A stretch of DNA of 64,000 bases from Microthyrium microscopicum (lineage: Eukaryota; Ascomycota; Dothideomycetes; Microthyriales; Microthyriaceae). Each line of letters begins with the position of its first letter. The first letter of the stretch is position 1. Location: NCBI GenBank assembly GCA_010405405.1, contig MU004235.1, positions 1,738,924 through 1,802,923 of the forward strand, given 5' to 3'. The translations under genes and the position numbers were made by a program. Below are positions 46,251 through 59,029 of the stretch, one piece after another. The notes beneath the pieces were generated by a model. That model was not told the origin of the DNA. It made no database searches and saw only the letters and a list, made by a program, of their open reading frames with translations.

Positions 46251-46871
46251 TCAGCTTGACGCCTTCTCTTTTTCCAGCATCTTCCTCCGCGCCGCCAATA
46301 TCATCTCCTCCCTCCGTTTTTGCAATAGCGTCTGCCGTTCCGTTTTATTCGTCGACCACTTCGGTTTCGTCTTATCCGCTTCTTCCTGCTCCGCTTGCTC
46401 CGCCAACTTCGCACTAAGATTGTACCGCTGAATCAGATCCGGACCAGACTTATCAAGCACCCGCGACGCAGAAGGAGTCGGCGTCGAACCCGTCAATAAA
46501 ACAGGTTGAAAACTCTGCGGTGGCTACAACACTCAAATCAGCCCAAATAATCCTCTCTCCACCCTGTCCCCTAGTACACATACCGTAGCCAACCCTCGTC
46601 CCGTGATAAGCCGTTCCGTCGTAATCGCCGGATTGTTATTATTCCTCATCAAATCCCACATAATCGCGCGCTGATCCGCCTGCGGAAACATCTGCGAAAT
46701 CGTCTCGACGTGTTGAGGATTCGCTCGTGGGCCGTCTGTTGCGCTGCGCGCGCTGGAGCCGGGGGCGGGTTCGGCTCGGGGGGCTAGAACCCAGCGGATT
46801 GCGAGGAAGGATATTACGAGGAGGACGGCGATTTGGGGGATGTTGAGGGTTGCTTCTGTTGGGTCGGCCAT
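46251..46871 (-). CDS. CUE-domain ER membrane protein, Cue1-like
   Basis: Model: complement(join(46251..46523,46584..46871)), 186 aa, one 60-bp GT-AG intron at phase 0. Residues 10-28 form one transmembrane anchor (IAVLLVISFLAIRWVL). Residues about 51-93 form the CUE ubiquitin-binding domain (VETISQMFPQADQRAIMWDL), with the MFP signature and the DL pair. The C-terminus is a long helix rich in Lys/Arg/Glu (LLQKRREEMILAARRKML), like the Ubc7-binding region of yeast Cue1. This fits recruitment of the E2 enzyme for ER-associated degradation. Confidence 0.88.
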
Positions 46872-47490
46872 TTTGGTGGTGGTTTGGTGGAGGAGGGTGA
46901 CGTGGAGATTGGATGAACAGGCGATGGATGGAGGTTGAGGCTGGAGGACTGCGTGTAGTGTTCAGGCTGTGAGAGTGGAAGTAGTGCGATGTATAGAGAA
47001 GAAAGAGTTGTGATGTTGGAGAGTGAACTGGCAAGATTGGGATGGATCTTGGATGGCACGCGATGATTGTGGCGCATGTGAAATTGTAGCCACCTCACTT
47101 CCACGGATCTACAAATGGTTAAGGAGCCTGTGGATCGGAAGCCGGCTCATGCCATGAAGAAGGACGAAGAGTAGAAAGATATCAAATGCACGGACTTTGA
47201 CCATAGGCTTCATTTCATGAGAAAACAAAGAAGAATTAAAATTCAATTCCATTTGTCTCTTTGTGCAAACTTTTGATATGCCACGAGAGGAACACTGAAG
47301 ATTGGCCATCAAAAACAAAGGGCAGCTTCTACCAACGCCAGGCAAGGAACTTGGGCATCGCAACCTCACCTCCCCACTTCGCGACCTTAGAGTTTTTCTA
47401 AAACTCCTTCATCTACACTCCAAATTCTAGTTCTTTGATCGCGCCCGGTTCGTCTAGTCAGTCCTTACCAGTTTGATCAATATCAAAGCC
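46872..47490. promoter_or_regulatory. Divergent promoter region of the CUE and Naa20 genes
   Basis: The 619-bp gap between the two divergent start codons at 46871 and 47491. No gene lies within; the strand-overlapping open frames of about 100 codons here lack family features. Confidence 0.5.
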
Positions 47491-48173
47491 ATGTCTACCG
47501 TGCGGCCCATGACAGCTCAAGACTTGTTCAAATTCAACCCCTGCAATCTCGACCACTTGACTGAGACATATCATGTCGGTTTCTATCTCGAATACCTCTC
47601 CAAATGGCCCCACCTATGCCAGGTAATCGAAAGTCACGATGGCCAAATTGAAGGCTACAGTAAGTTCTGGATTCAATCGCATCCCTTTATTTCTTCTACC
47701 CGTCTGTTGTGCATCGCACCCACGTTTCCCCGCCACACAAAGTACATACTGATCGGGTACCTGCAGTGCTCGCCAAAGTCGAAGCGTCACCATGGCCAGC
47801 ACCAGTTTCTCCATATGCGCCTGGTACTAACCCGGATCCAAACTACTTACCATGGCATGGACATATCACCGCTCTTTCAGTCTCCCCACTGGCTCGACGA
47901 CTAGGCCATGCGTCGAAACTGACAGACGCGCTAGAACGAAGTTGTGATGCGAGCAATGCTTGGTTCGTAGACTTGTTTGTTCGCGAAGAAAACGTTGCTG
48001 CACAACAACTTTACAAGTCGCTGGGCTATTCGGTTTATCGACGAGTGGTTAAGTACTACAACGACAATTCGGATGCTTTCGATATGCGCAAACCGCTATC
48101 GAGGGATAAGAAGCAAGAAACTATTCGAGAAGATGGCGAGAACGTATCTGTGGCACCCGAGGATGTCTGGTAA
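47491..48173 (+). CDS. NAA20: NatB N-terminal acetyltransferase catalytic subunit Naa20
   Basis: Catalytic subunit of NatB, which acetylates cytosolic proteins starting Met-Asp, Met-Glu, Met-Asn or Met-Gln. Model: join(47491..47659,47767..48173), 191 aa, one 107-bp intron; the splice yields GYMLAKVEASPWP. The N-terminus DLFKFNPCNLDHLTETYHV matches the family closely. The acetyl-CoA-binding loop is RRLGHASKL, preceded by WHGHITALSVSP. The C-terminus has FVDLFVREENVAAQQLYKSL, GYSVYRRVVKYY, AFDMRKPLSRD. An in-frame ATG at 47473 is upstream but outside the family N-terminus, so MSTVRPMT is chosen. Identification is firm. Confidence 0.95.
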
Positions 48174-48462
48174 TATACACAAGAGCGTCGTCAATCGATC
48201 ACTTTACCAACCTAGATCCACTGGTGGTTTCCCAAGAATCAAAGCCAATCAAAGGATAGCCCACGAGAGTCATAACGAAAACACTGGACTGACATGTTCA
48301 ATTCTATATGCATAGTAAGTAAAGCTTACTTACTGCTCATATCATGATTTCTGACTATCAAACAGAACGAGTGGATGCCAGCAGGCCAGCAAGCCAGCAG
48401 ATATCAACAATCAACCAACAACAAACCTTTCGCCAAACCGATCCATATGCGCCAACCAACTG

Positions 48463-49149
48463 TCATTCAACCTTAGACCCCTGTCTACTTCTTATAGCAA
48501 ACTCCGCAATAATCGGATAAATATGCTCAAACGCATAAAAAATATGCTGCTCGTACCGCGCACCAAGAAACATCAACTTCCCATTACTAAACACAATCAC
48601 CGTAACTTTTCCCCTTGTCCCCTCCTCGTTCCCCAAATACTCATAAATCAGCCCGCTAAAATGCTCCGGCATATACCGCACATACGGACTCAATCCATGC
48701 TTCCTGTACAGTCCCGGTATCCGAATCACCATCCCCGTCTCCGCGCTCGCCACGAAATTCACAGGATACCAATTCTCTACCCGAGCCACTGGATATCCAA
48801 TCTTCTGCAAACCCCTAGCGACTTTCCGCGCCGCCAATTTCCCATCGGCTAAAGTACGTACGCCCATGATGTTACATGCGCCGCTCGAAAACAGCAAACA
48901 TGTATACTTTGGGTTCCGGCCACGCATGATCACGCCGTTGAAGCGAGGTTTCTTTTCAACGTTGCGGGCATATTGGGCTACGGTACGCACATCGATTCGC
49001 TGGCCGGAGAAGAAGGAGGCGACGATGTTGTGGATTTTGGGCAGTTGGATTGCGGGGATGCCGTTGGTGGTTGTGAGGCGGGTTATGATTTCGGCGGTGG
49101 ATTCGAGGGGTTCGGGGATGGTGGGACGGGGTTTTTTCTTGCGCGGCAT
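48463..49149 (-). CDS. Divergent TATA-box-binding protein paralogue (TBP-like)
   Basis: Intronless, 228 aa from the ATG at 49149 (MPRKKKPRPTIPEP), which sits in a good context. A longer frame starts with TTG and is rejected. The two direct TBP repeats are clear: IHNIVASFFSGQRIDVRTVA...RFNGVIMRGRNPKYTCLLFSSG and VNFVASAE...MPEHFSGLIYE...VTVIVFSNGK. The four DNA-inserting phenylalanines (F70, F87, F164, F187) and the two central asparagines (N41, N131) are kept. Both minor-groove threonines of TBP (the T of CTGAK and LTGAK) are replaced: M95 in NIMGV and L195 in MFLGAR. A short insertion-like loop (VRTLADGK) follows. A canonical TBP must exist elsewhere. Its likely role is to bind DNA differently, or to replace TBP at certain promoters; this is inference. 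Confidence 0.85.
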   Translation of the reverse strand: MPRKKKPRPTIPEPLESTAEIITRLTTTNGIPAIQLPKIHNIVASFFSGQRIDVRTVAQYARNVEKKPRFNGVIMRGRNPKYTCLLFSSGACNIMGVRTLADGKLAARKVARGLQKIGYPVARVENWYPVNFVASAETGMVIRIPGLYRKHGLSPYVRYMPEHFSGLIYEYLGNEEGTRGKVTVIVFSNGKLMFLGARYEQHIFYAFEHIYPIIAEFAIRSRQGSKVE

Positions 49150-49527
49150 GGTTGGTGGGTGTTCGCAATCAATGCGAATTGTGTGACTACCTGGGGAGAA
49201 GGAAGATGGTTTGGTTTGGAGTGGTGGATGTTGGATATCGAGAATTGGGTCGAGGACAATAGACAATGGATGTTAGATATAATGGACAATGGACAATGGC
49301 TGTGTTGTATACTGTATAAAGGCATTTTCTAAAAGTTGCATTGTCTCTTTGGCGACTGAGACTTTGTGAGTTGGTGTGAATCCATTGTGTTGAGTGAGCC
49401 AGGCTTTGTGTTTACTATAGCACCAAGGGACCTTTGTGTTAGACAATGCTCGACATTGTATTAAACACAAAGAGAATTTTCTTTATCCCAATGTCTGGTA
49501 TTCATATCTCATTCCATCCATTATATT
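49150..49527. other. Short intergenic region with GACAATG repeats
   Basis: Upstream of the TBP-like gene there is a run of GGACAAT/GACAATG units (about 49254-49302). This is probably a small minisatellite. It is also the 3' side of the alkyltransferase gene. Confidence 0.4.
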
Positions 49528-49935
49528 CTACACCTTAAACTCACTCCACCATCTCGCCTTATCTTTCAGCATCCCCTTTGAATCAAACTCAACACCTTCC
49601 TCCAAGAGCAGTCTCAGCTTCCCCTGCTGATTGATACCACTCGGCGCTGATTCCCAGTCACCCTTGTAGCCGCCAACATACCCCGTACTCGATATACATC
49701 GATGACACGGAATTTCAGGAGCTATAAAAACTGTTAGTACATACGATATACGTCAGCTGTGAATTGTGTAGGTACCGAAAGGATTGACGCGAAGCGCACC
49801 ACCGACAGCTCGTGGCGCAGAGTCTAGTGCTTTTGCCATGGCTGCGTATGTGGTAACTTTTCCTGCTGGGATTTGTTGGAGGAGGGCGTAGACTTTTTCT
49901 TGGAATGGAGATACGGTGGTGGCTTTGATGGCCAT
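49528..49935 (-). CDS. O6-alkylguanine-DNA alkyltransferase (MGMT/Ogt-type), short form
   Basis: DNA repair enzyme that removes alkyl groups from O6-guanine to its own Cys. Model: complement(join(49528..49721,49776..49935)), 117 aa, one 54-bp GT-AG intron. The helix-turn-helix with the Arg finger is AAMAKALDSAPRAVGGALRVNPF, broken by the intron at the Phe codon; R42 is the finger. The active site is PCHR, with C59, followed by STGYVGGYKGD. It ends WWSEFKV. The N-terminal alpha/beta domain of larger MGMTs is absent, so the size is that of alkyltransferase-like proteins, but those have Trp or Ala for Cys; here Cys is intact. Confidence 0.92.
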
Positions 49936-51480
49936 GTTGGGGTATTGGTGTGCGAGTATCGTGATGGAGTCTTGGAAGTACCGTGTCTTTCGTACTGAGG
50001 TTTGACTTTGATATTTTTGATGTGATGAAATTGTACTTGGTAAGTTGGCTCTTCAATGCTCTTTATGCTGGGACGCGTAGGAGAAGGCACGTTCGTGACA
50101 CGATCTCACGTGGATTCTGTTGCTTTCAAAGTGACCACTTAGAATGCTTCATGTCTACACTTTGGTGACACATCTTGGCTTGGAATGATTACTTAGCAAC
50201 AAACTTATTATGTTCATTTTGCTTAAGGCTAGGTAGTATGACTGGTTTGGTCCTTTATGAACTGTAAAATGGCGGTGTCGTGCATGTTCCAGTCATTGGT
50301 CGAATATCGCGCAAAACCGGGGTAGATATTTTATCTGAAAATGACAGCAGAATCGAAAGAGGTTTTGAAAGTGGCGCATCGTAGATATCAATATTCAATA
50401 GATGTTTTTCCAGGCTTACTATGAAAGTAATGGTACCGTACAAGTAGCTTTCAGCAGTGAGTGGCCTCGGCAGCTGATATTAAAATGCATAGAACCATAG
50501 TATGTATTATCCCAATCTTGGTTCCTGAATTGAAAAGAGCCTCAACATTGAAATGGCAAATCGGGGAGCTCGCCGATGTCGACCGAGGCCTCGGCATTGG
50601 ATCGTGGTGGATCATATTAGGGTCCAAGTGTTTGCTACCTCTTACTACATGTACTAGGGAATAAGAGAAGGTAATTACAAGTTCGTCAAATGAGTCAGAT
50701 GACAAGATTCAAACGAACAGCACAATGGATAGAGGGAAGTTGAGGAATAATGTTGAGAAGCCACTGGCAGCGGCTCCGCGTTTGATGAGTCGCTATTTTC
50801 CAGAATGTGGGGAGAATTCGGATGAAGGGTCTGTTATTATTAAGGCCCATGAGATTTGCTGGAAAGCTGGGGGCGTGGCGTGGGGCCATGCATTGCTCGT
50901 GGGAGTACTGGGATACCAATGATTTCTGTGGTACTTTGCTACAATCACAAGTCAACTGAAAAGACAGTTTATCGCTCTAGCTTGGTGGTTTGATAATGAA
51001 ACCAGGGGATATCTTGTAAAAGTACTCCGTAGACACATTGCTGTAGGCTTATGACGGGGCAGATTGTTATAAGCTCCTCGTGTCCCTAAGTTTCAAGGAA
51101 AGGAGTAGTCAGCAGCACATGAATTGATAGCAAATATTGGTAGACTTTCCCAAAATTGGGAGGTTTGGAAGGCGGATAGCTGGATCGTCAAGTTCGAATG
51201 GAGACTAGCTCGCTTCACTACGGAAGCTGGCCCTGGCCCATCTTGTCCCTGATGCCAGACTGCCACTACAGCTCCAAGTTTTTTTCAATCACCAACATCC
51301 CCTTCTCAAACAAGACCACAATTGCCTCGTCTTTACCCTCACAAAATGTTCTTGTGATTATTACTCTCCTCTTTTCCTCCTTCTTTTATTCCTCTTCCAC
51401 TCCCTCCTTGCGCTTCCCCTAGCTCTTGAGCTATTTCTTTGTCAGCTGCCAGCTTCCATACCTCAAAACTCACCGCCAAT
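49936..51480. other. Divergent intergenic region, alkyltransferase and AGC1
   Basis: 1.5 kb with no supported gene. CT-rich tracts lie at about 51300-51430, just upstream of the AGC1 start, as is usual in promoters and leaders of ascomycetes. Confidence 0.4.
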
Positions 51481-53697
51481 ATGGCGACCGTAACGGATGC
51501 CGTTAAAGACACCCTCGTCGGCTTCACCACCGAATCTCCAGTCGCTAGCGAGACTCGTTCTGCCTTTATGAAACATGCATTGAGCGACGAGAATGGCGAA
51601 TCATACTTGGACGAGTCTCGCTTTGTGGACGTGATTGCTCCCGACACCGAGGACTATGTAAGCTCGTTTGCACCCATTGACTGTCTCAACCCCTGTCCTA
51701 ATTATCACAACAGCGCAAGATCAAGCGAGAACAATATGCTCTGCTCTTTCGAGTCGCCGATCGACGTCAAACTGGCCGTGTTACCCTCCAAGATTGGGCA
51801 TATTTCGAAAACCTCCTTATGAAACCTGATGCCGAATATCAAATCTCTTTCCGCCTTTTCGATACCCGAGGCGAAGGCGTGATCAAATTCGACGACTTCA
51901 AACGCCTTTACGACGCCAATAAATCACCAACCAGCTTACCATTTGATTGGAACTCGGAATGGGCATCGCTTTATACTGGTGGCCGTAAAAAGCGCCATGA
52001 CTTGACATATCACCAATTCTCACAATTGCTTAGAGGGCTTCAAGGAGAGCGTGTTCGACAAGCTTTTCAACATTTCGACAAGAATGGCGACGGGTACATT
52101 GAGCCAGAACAATTCCAACAAATCATTGAAGAGACCGCCAAACACAAGCTATCCGACCATCTCCTAGAAAACCTTCACACACTCATCAATGCTACCGGTG
52201 GATCCAAAATTTCATATGCGACAGTCCGCGCGTTCCAGAATGTCATCCAATCTTTTGAACAAGTCGAACAAATCATCCGAACTGCCGCAACACAAAGCTC
52301 AGATGGAACAATCACCCGAGAAGAATTTCTCAACGTATCAGCTCGATCTCGACGATTCTCAAATTTCACGCCGATGGAAACCGATATCCTTTTCCATTTT
52401 GCAGGCATGGACAGCGAATCTGGGCGACTTGGTCTTGGTGCATTTGCCAAAGTGCTCGATGCTTCGTGGTCACTAGGAAATCAGCAAGATAACGCACCTT
52501 CTGCCTCTTCTAGATCGGGTTTCATGCATCAAGTCTTGGAATCAGCGCATCATTTTGGTCTGGGCAGTATTGCTGGTGCTTTTGGTGCTTTCATGGTATA
52601 TCCCATTGATTTGGTCAAAACCCGTATGCAAAATCAGCGTGGTACGGCAGGTCATTTGATGTACAAGAATTCCCTGGATTGCGCCAGCAAGGTCTTGAAG
52701 AATGAGGGCGTGCGAGGCTTCTACTCCGGAGTCTTGCCGCAGATGGTCGGCGTTGCGCCAGAGAAGGCCATCAAGTTGACAGTGAATGACTTGGTTAGAG
52801 CGAAATTCACAGACAAAGAGACGGGAAAGATTTGGTATCCATATGAAGCGTTGGCAGGCGCATCTGCTGGTGGTTGTCAAGTTGTAAGTACAATGTTCTC
52901 ATGGGGTTCTAGATCTCAGTCCGCAGACATTGATGACTGACATTTTCTGCTAGGTTTTTACCAATCCGCTAGAGATTGTAAAGATTCGGTTACAGGTGCA
53001 AGGAGAGTTGGCAAAAGCCGATGCGAATACTCCAAAGCGGTCAGCCATGTGGATCGTGCGAAATCTCGGTCTCAAAGGTCTCTACAAGGGCGCATCCGCC
53101 TGTCTAGCCCGTGACAGTAAGTCTTCCTGATCTGCTTTGAATTCCAACAGTTGACGCCTTTCAGTCCCGTTCTCTGCCATATACTTCCCAGCCTACAACC
53201 ATCTCAAGAGTGATTTCTTCGGCGAATCCCCTACCAAGAAACTCGGCGTCCTCCAACTCCTCACCGCCGGTGCCATCGCCGGTATGCCCGCCGCCTACCT
53301 AACCACACCTTTCGACGTCATCAAAACCCGCCTCCAAGTAGAAGCCCGTAAAGGCGACCAAACATACACATCCCTCCGACACGCAGCAAAACTCATCTAC
53401 GAGCAAGAAGGCTTCAAAGCTTTCTTCAAAGGTGGGCCCGCGCGTATCCTAAGATCTTCACCGCAATTCGGCTTCACGCTCGCTGGCTATGAAGTGTTAC
53501 AAAATCTCTTCCCACTTGGCGGCAGCACGGATGATCCAACGATTGTTCAGCCTGTGCTGGCGGAATCGAAAGCCTCATTGCCGTATTTGAGGAGTAGAAA
53601 TGCGCTGAAGATTCTGATGGATCTGGATGAAGGTTTCGGAATACCAAAGATTCCCAAAGGCCAGACCTGGACGCTGCCTACTGCACCCCGGAGTTAG
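51481..53697 (+). CDS. AGC1: Mitochondrial aspartate/glutamate carrier with EF-hands
   Basis: Inner-membrane antiporter of the malate-aspartate shuttle. Model: join(51481..51657,51714..52883,52954..53116,53165..53697), 680 aa, three short GT-AG introns. The N-terminal half has EF-hand-like units; one is canonical ([12 protein letters not shown], about residue 181). The C-terminal half has three carrier repeats, each with its Px[DE]xx[KR] signature: YPIDLVKTR (about 355), NPLEIVKIR and TPFDVIKTR. The joins ADRRQ, CQV|VFTNP and [12 protein letters not shown] match the carrier family. The length agrees with aralar/citrin-type carriers; yeast Agc1 is longer and lacks functional EF-hands. A long C-terminal tail follows the third repeat. 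Confidence 0.95.
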
Positions 53698-56600
53698 AAA
53701 CCCTGGGATATGACCTTTTGGCGCGCTCCGAAGCAGAGTCTGAGAGTGGTGTGGAGTGAAGGGTACGATGGGCAATTGACGTCTATGGCTCGTAATGGGG
53801 AGCTTTAGACCGTCGACTGTTCGTCTCCAAGGCGAAAGAGGCGAACGGTTTGGATGGACGCCGTCGCTGGCACCTCCAGTTATCCTTTGAGGTTTTGGCA
53901 TTGAATTCGCTTTCACGACTGGCGAATGATATGGTTCTTGTTTCTACGGTTGGCGTACAAATTGGCGTGGAGGTGTTGATACTCACTCTGGTAAGTCCTA
54001 CTTTGTTTCCCTGTGACTGCCCTGTACTTGTGCCTGTTTGTACCGTGATGTGATGCTAGATGAGCGAGATTGATGACTGCGGAATGCGGATTGGGCAGGC
54101 GGCTGAAACTGCGATTGTAATTTTTCTAGTCAAGATGACATTTTGGGCTGTAAGGTCAATTCCACATGGTTTTGCTATCTTTCTGCCATTGCTTTACATA
54201 CTGTTTTCTCTAGTACCTACCTAGACATTCTTTCGTATTCTATTAATCCTGACGCAAGCTTTAGGTCGACCTTTTGGTTACCCTCCTTCTACACGCTGTG
54301 GTATTGGATTCGTTTTGTACACTTTTAGCATTGCATTGGTTTAGGAATTGCTTTCTTCTTTGTTCTTCCCTTGTCTTGCTTGTATTCTGGACGCTTGACT
54401 GAAGTACAGTCTCGCAATAGGCATACGGCTGGATTGATGCGATTTGGCGGGCGAAGCGGCATTTAAAATATACATTTACAATGCTCTTAGAGGCTTAGAA
54501 GCGGTTGCGAATGGCTTGAGTTGGATTGTAGATAGAGCGTCAGATCAACGATAGATGGATCTTAGAAATGGATGGCCAGATGATAGAATAAAGCGGAGAG
54601 CGTCTGCATGAAAGTCGCACTTGTATTACTCCATATCGTGGCTTCTAGCTTCTACTTACGGTGATGATTAGGCTGAGAGTACATCACTCCCAATGCCAGT
54701 GCTTCAGATCCAGCACGCAATCAGCAATGCAACAACTCCAATACTAATCCAAAGGATCAAATCCATCACACAGAAACAGAATCAGCACATCCATCTCGCC
54801 AGTCGCCACCAGGACCCGACTTCCCTCCCTCCATCTACTACTCTACCTACACACTTCATTCCTGAATATCCCGCACGAATCCGCCTCGCGCAATACTTCC
54901 ATCCCATTCGCCCAAACCACAAAGCTCTTCCACAAATATTCTGCAGCTTCCCTCGTCAATGGATGGGGGCGCGGCTCAATCCCGCATACAGTACATGCAC
55001 TGCAACGAGCTACGAAAATCCAGCGAACCCGCAGATGTACATGCTGAAAAGCACATGTAACTGGCCCCTGAAAATAGTATCTTTCCACGCAAATACAAGT
55101 TTGAAAAAATCGTTCAGCCGCATAGTTAAATCGCGACGGGAGCCTCCACTATTATATTATGTTATTCATGTGTGGATACATATCTTTGCGCTTTCACCAG
55201 CTACAGCCTACAGCCTAAGACTCACGAGCTATTCATCGGGAGGAGAAGGGGACAACTACTTAGGTAACCGTTTGTTTTTGATCTACGGGCGGACCGCGCC
55301 GACGAAAAGTTGGAATTTGTGGTTTGTTTCGTGAGACTACTGGACTACGGTACCTTAATGGGAGGCAGGTGGAAGCTGATCTGATTGATGGGTCCCACGG
55401 GTTAGTGTGTATAATAATGGGCATAAGTGGTTTTTTCAGCCCAGAGTTTAGCTGAAGATACGCTTCGTGTTTCCGTAAGAAGGAGGGAGTACACAAAACT
55501 ATCGCGTAAACAGAGCTGTGGTACGGTTATCTTTGATCTTGGATAAGTGTGGTTGTTAGCGAGAACAAGACTCTACCAAACCGACCAGCATAAGCTTTGT
55601 TGAAATTTAACTCCATGCAAGAGCCGCAAATTGAGACATTGAACCAACGTAAAAAAACTCTGGGGAAGCCCGTAAATCGCATGGATACTAGAATTGATCA
55701 TGTGTGGGCACTTGCGCTGCTCTCGATTGGAACTGGGGAAAGTTGTTTGCAAAGAATAAATATATTGGGACTGCAATATCAAGAAATATATTGACCGTGC
55801 TTTGAGTTCTCATGCTTTCAGAATCAGAGCGGACAGGGGGTTTAGCAGATGCCAAAAGAAATGCGGGGAAATAGATGAATTGTATGAAAGTATATCCGTT
55901 AAGAGTATGGTTTGCTGGTAGAGCTAGAGGTTTGGAAATAGGGGATGTACCCTCGTAAAAAGTCTCAGGGCTGGACTGGTTACTGTTTATGGATCGGGAT
56001 ATTTTGGATATGATGCTAGGTCGTGTTCTATTGTTAGTAGCAAGTTTAGATTGGATTGCTGGATCTCAAAGCTGTCTCTACTCTATCAATTCCTTTACTC
56101 CTGAGTTTTGAGACCTGTGTCCTGGCAATGTGAACGTCAAGCGCTGTAGCTGTAAAGTTGTGCCAACGTAATGGAAATCATGCAGCTATTTTTTCCAAGG
56201 TGAAGTGGATATAGTACTTCTAGAGCAGCTTGTATCTGTGCTGACTTTAAGCTCGAGATGTGTGGTGGAGAAATTGGGGCATTTTCTTTGGTGCTAAAAT
56301 CGTTAGAGTATATCCAGGGATATCTTGATGGTCGATTATCCATGGCAATCATGGGATGAGCTCCGGGCAGACCAATGGTGGGTGTTTGTTGGGAGGATGC
56401 ACAGCTGGAACATCCCCAACAGAGCCTCCCGCAGTGTGGGATGATCATCTCTTGTCCACGTTGAGGCGCATCGTGACGTGGTTAATCACCTATCAAGTAT
56501 CGACGCCCGAAGTCGCATCATCTTGATTCCTGGAGGATTGGATACATAGGTATCTAGAGAGTTCAGAATCAGGGCCAGAGGTGGCAGGATAAGAGATGAT

Positions 56601-57010
56601 GTATTTTATTCAAGTAGGTCACTCGTGCGTAAAGGAGATGGCAGGTCGCAAGATTTGAAAAAGGGTGGTCAGGCTGTGATAGGCAGCTAAGACTCTAAGA
56701 GAAGGCAGAGCGGGGTTTATTATCAACGGTGTGGTTGCTTTTTAGAGCCGTGCACGGTTCCACGAATCCAGTCAAGCTGATGAGCCGCAAAGCTGGCGCA
56801 AAGTCCTGCAGATTCCTCTGAGGCCAAATCGTCCTTTTCGCCTGCTATACAGCCGCATCTAACGCCAATCAGCTTAGCTTGATGCCAGAGACACACCGGG
56901 GCCATGCTCAACAAGCCAAGCTCCCTCAAAACACCACTCGGATTGGACGGCGCATGCTGAAGAGGGCGAGATGAGTACAGGAGGGGGTCGCGCGCGGGGC
57001 CCTGCTCCGC
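53698..57010. other. Intergenic 3.3 kb before the second AT-rich block
   Basis: No convincing gene. A 213-codon open frame at 54693-55334 (plus) is the longest, but it has no motif, unlikely composition (Ser, Pro, Thr, His-rich N-terminus) and overlaps an 81-codon antisense frame. GC content drops sharply at about 57010, after GCGCGCGGGGCCCTG. Confidence 0.4.
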
Positions 57011-59029
57011 TAACCCTTAAAAATGTCTAGGCAATTTTAGCATATATAGCGTGAGTTTAAGAGTATGCTAAATATAGGCCCGCGTATATAATATAGCTTA
57101 TAAGAGTAAGTAAGAAGTACTTAAACCTAAACTTAGTCTAGCGTATTTAATTAAACTCTTAAGGAGCTTAGTATTATTTTAAAGGTCTTTTAAAATATTA
57201 CTTTAATACGTGCTCTTTAGCTTTATATAAAATAAATATAGTAATATAGTATATATTAAATATACTAATTTATATTATTTTTAACTATTACCTAGTTTAT
57301 AATAACTAAGTAGTACTAAGTATTTATAAGATAGTATATACTAAACTAAATTAAAGAAGTACTAAGTTAAACTAAAGAGTTAAAGATATATTTTATAATA
57401 AAAGCTTATAAGCTTAGTATATAATATCTAATATAAGTTTTTAAAAGTAGTAAGTATAGAAGAATAATTAAAGCTTTAAAGTATTAGCCTATATCTAGAA
57501 TATTTATTTTAAGAAGTTATAGTAAGAAAGTAAGTATAGCATATACTAAATAATAAATATTAAGTTTAAATAATTAAAACTTACTAAATAATTATTTATA
57601 AAAGTTAGTAAAGTAAGTATATACTTATTTAGGAAGTACTATCTAAACTTCTATTATAAAAGTTTAGTATTTATAAGCTAAGCTTAAGCTTATTATAAAA
57701 TCTCTTAAGCTATTTAACTTAACTTCTTTCTTTAACTTTTTCTATATCTTTTAATATACTTACTAAAAATTTATACTTTATTAGCTTATACTAATTTTAA
57801 ACTATCTACTTACTTTCTTTTACGCTTTTAGCTTAGTTTTATTCTAAATATAAGCTAAAGATATAGTAGTCTTTATAATTAATTAGGCGTAGTTTTATTT
57901 AGTTACTATTTAGATAGCATAAAACTTTAATTCTACTATTTATATTTAAGTTTATAATAAGCTTAGTACATACTAGTAAATATTTAAAAACGTATTAATA
58001 TAAATAGGTTTAATTATTAATCCTTATTTAGGCTATATTCTACCTAGTTTATAAAATTAAGTCTAGTACGTACTAGCTATAAATTAACTTAAATAGCTTT
58101 CTATACTAGCTACTTATATATATCTTTAAGTTATTATAAGTTCTCTAAGTATACTTTAGCTAAGTTATTTTAAGATAGTATATTTTAAGCTAGTTATATA
58201 CTAGGCATAGACTAATATAGAAATAGTTTAGAGTAATATTCTACTAGGCTTTATTAATATAAATATATAAGTAAGAGTATAGGTTAGAATTAAATTATGC
58301 TTAGTACGTACTAATAATATAATAGTTACTAAGTTAAAGATAATTCTATAGCCTTAGGAGTAATATATAGTTAGGTTATTAAGAATAAAATAGGTATAAG
58401 TTTCTTTAGTATATACTTAATATAAATAGAACTAATTAAAGAATTTAAATACGTTATTATATTTATAAGACTTATTCTAATTATAGTAAGTTATAGACTA
58501 GTCCTATACTAAGCCTATACTAACTCTATAGTAATAAAATATAGATTAACCTAAAATATACTAAAGCTAATATTAGCTTCTATAGAATAATAAGTTTAAG
58601 ATTAAGTTGTACTAAGTATATACTAATCTATTAATACTCTAGCTTACTAGATCCTTTATTATAATTAAGATACTACCTAATTTATAAATAAGCTTAGATA
58701 AATTTATATTATACTTAATATAGGCTAAACTAATATTTTATAGCTATAGCCCTTATAGTAGTATAATTAAAAAATCTACTAAGATGCTAAGGATATTACG
58801 TAAGTTATAATATTTTAAGCTAAGTACGTACTAACTATAAAAGGGCTATTAACTATATCTTCTACTTAATCTATGCTAGTTCTTTATTCTATTATTATCT
58901 AAATTATAGTTATACTCTAAAACGTAAAGTAAGCTAATAAATTTTTCTACTTATAATAAGTATATACTAATTATATAATAGAAGAAAGATTCTTTAAGAC
59001 CTACTCTACTAGTGCTAAGTAAGTTAATC

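Noticed and set aside
49150-49266. Longer TBP-like protein of 267 residues
   Set aside because: The frame begins with TTG and runs through a GACAATG minisatellite; the ATG at 49149 has a good context.
54693-55334. 213-codon frame on plus
   Set aside because: No family motif, odd composition, and an overlapping antisense frame; not supported as a gene.
57008-57022. Telomere-like CTAACCCTT at the start of the second AT-rich block
   Set aside because: A single short match, not a tandem array; not evidence for a chromosome end.
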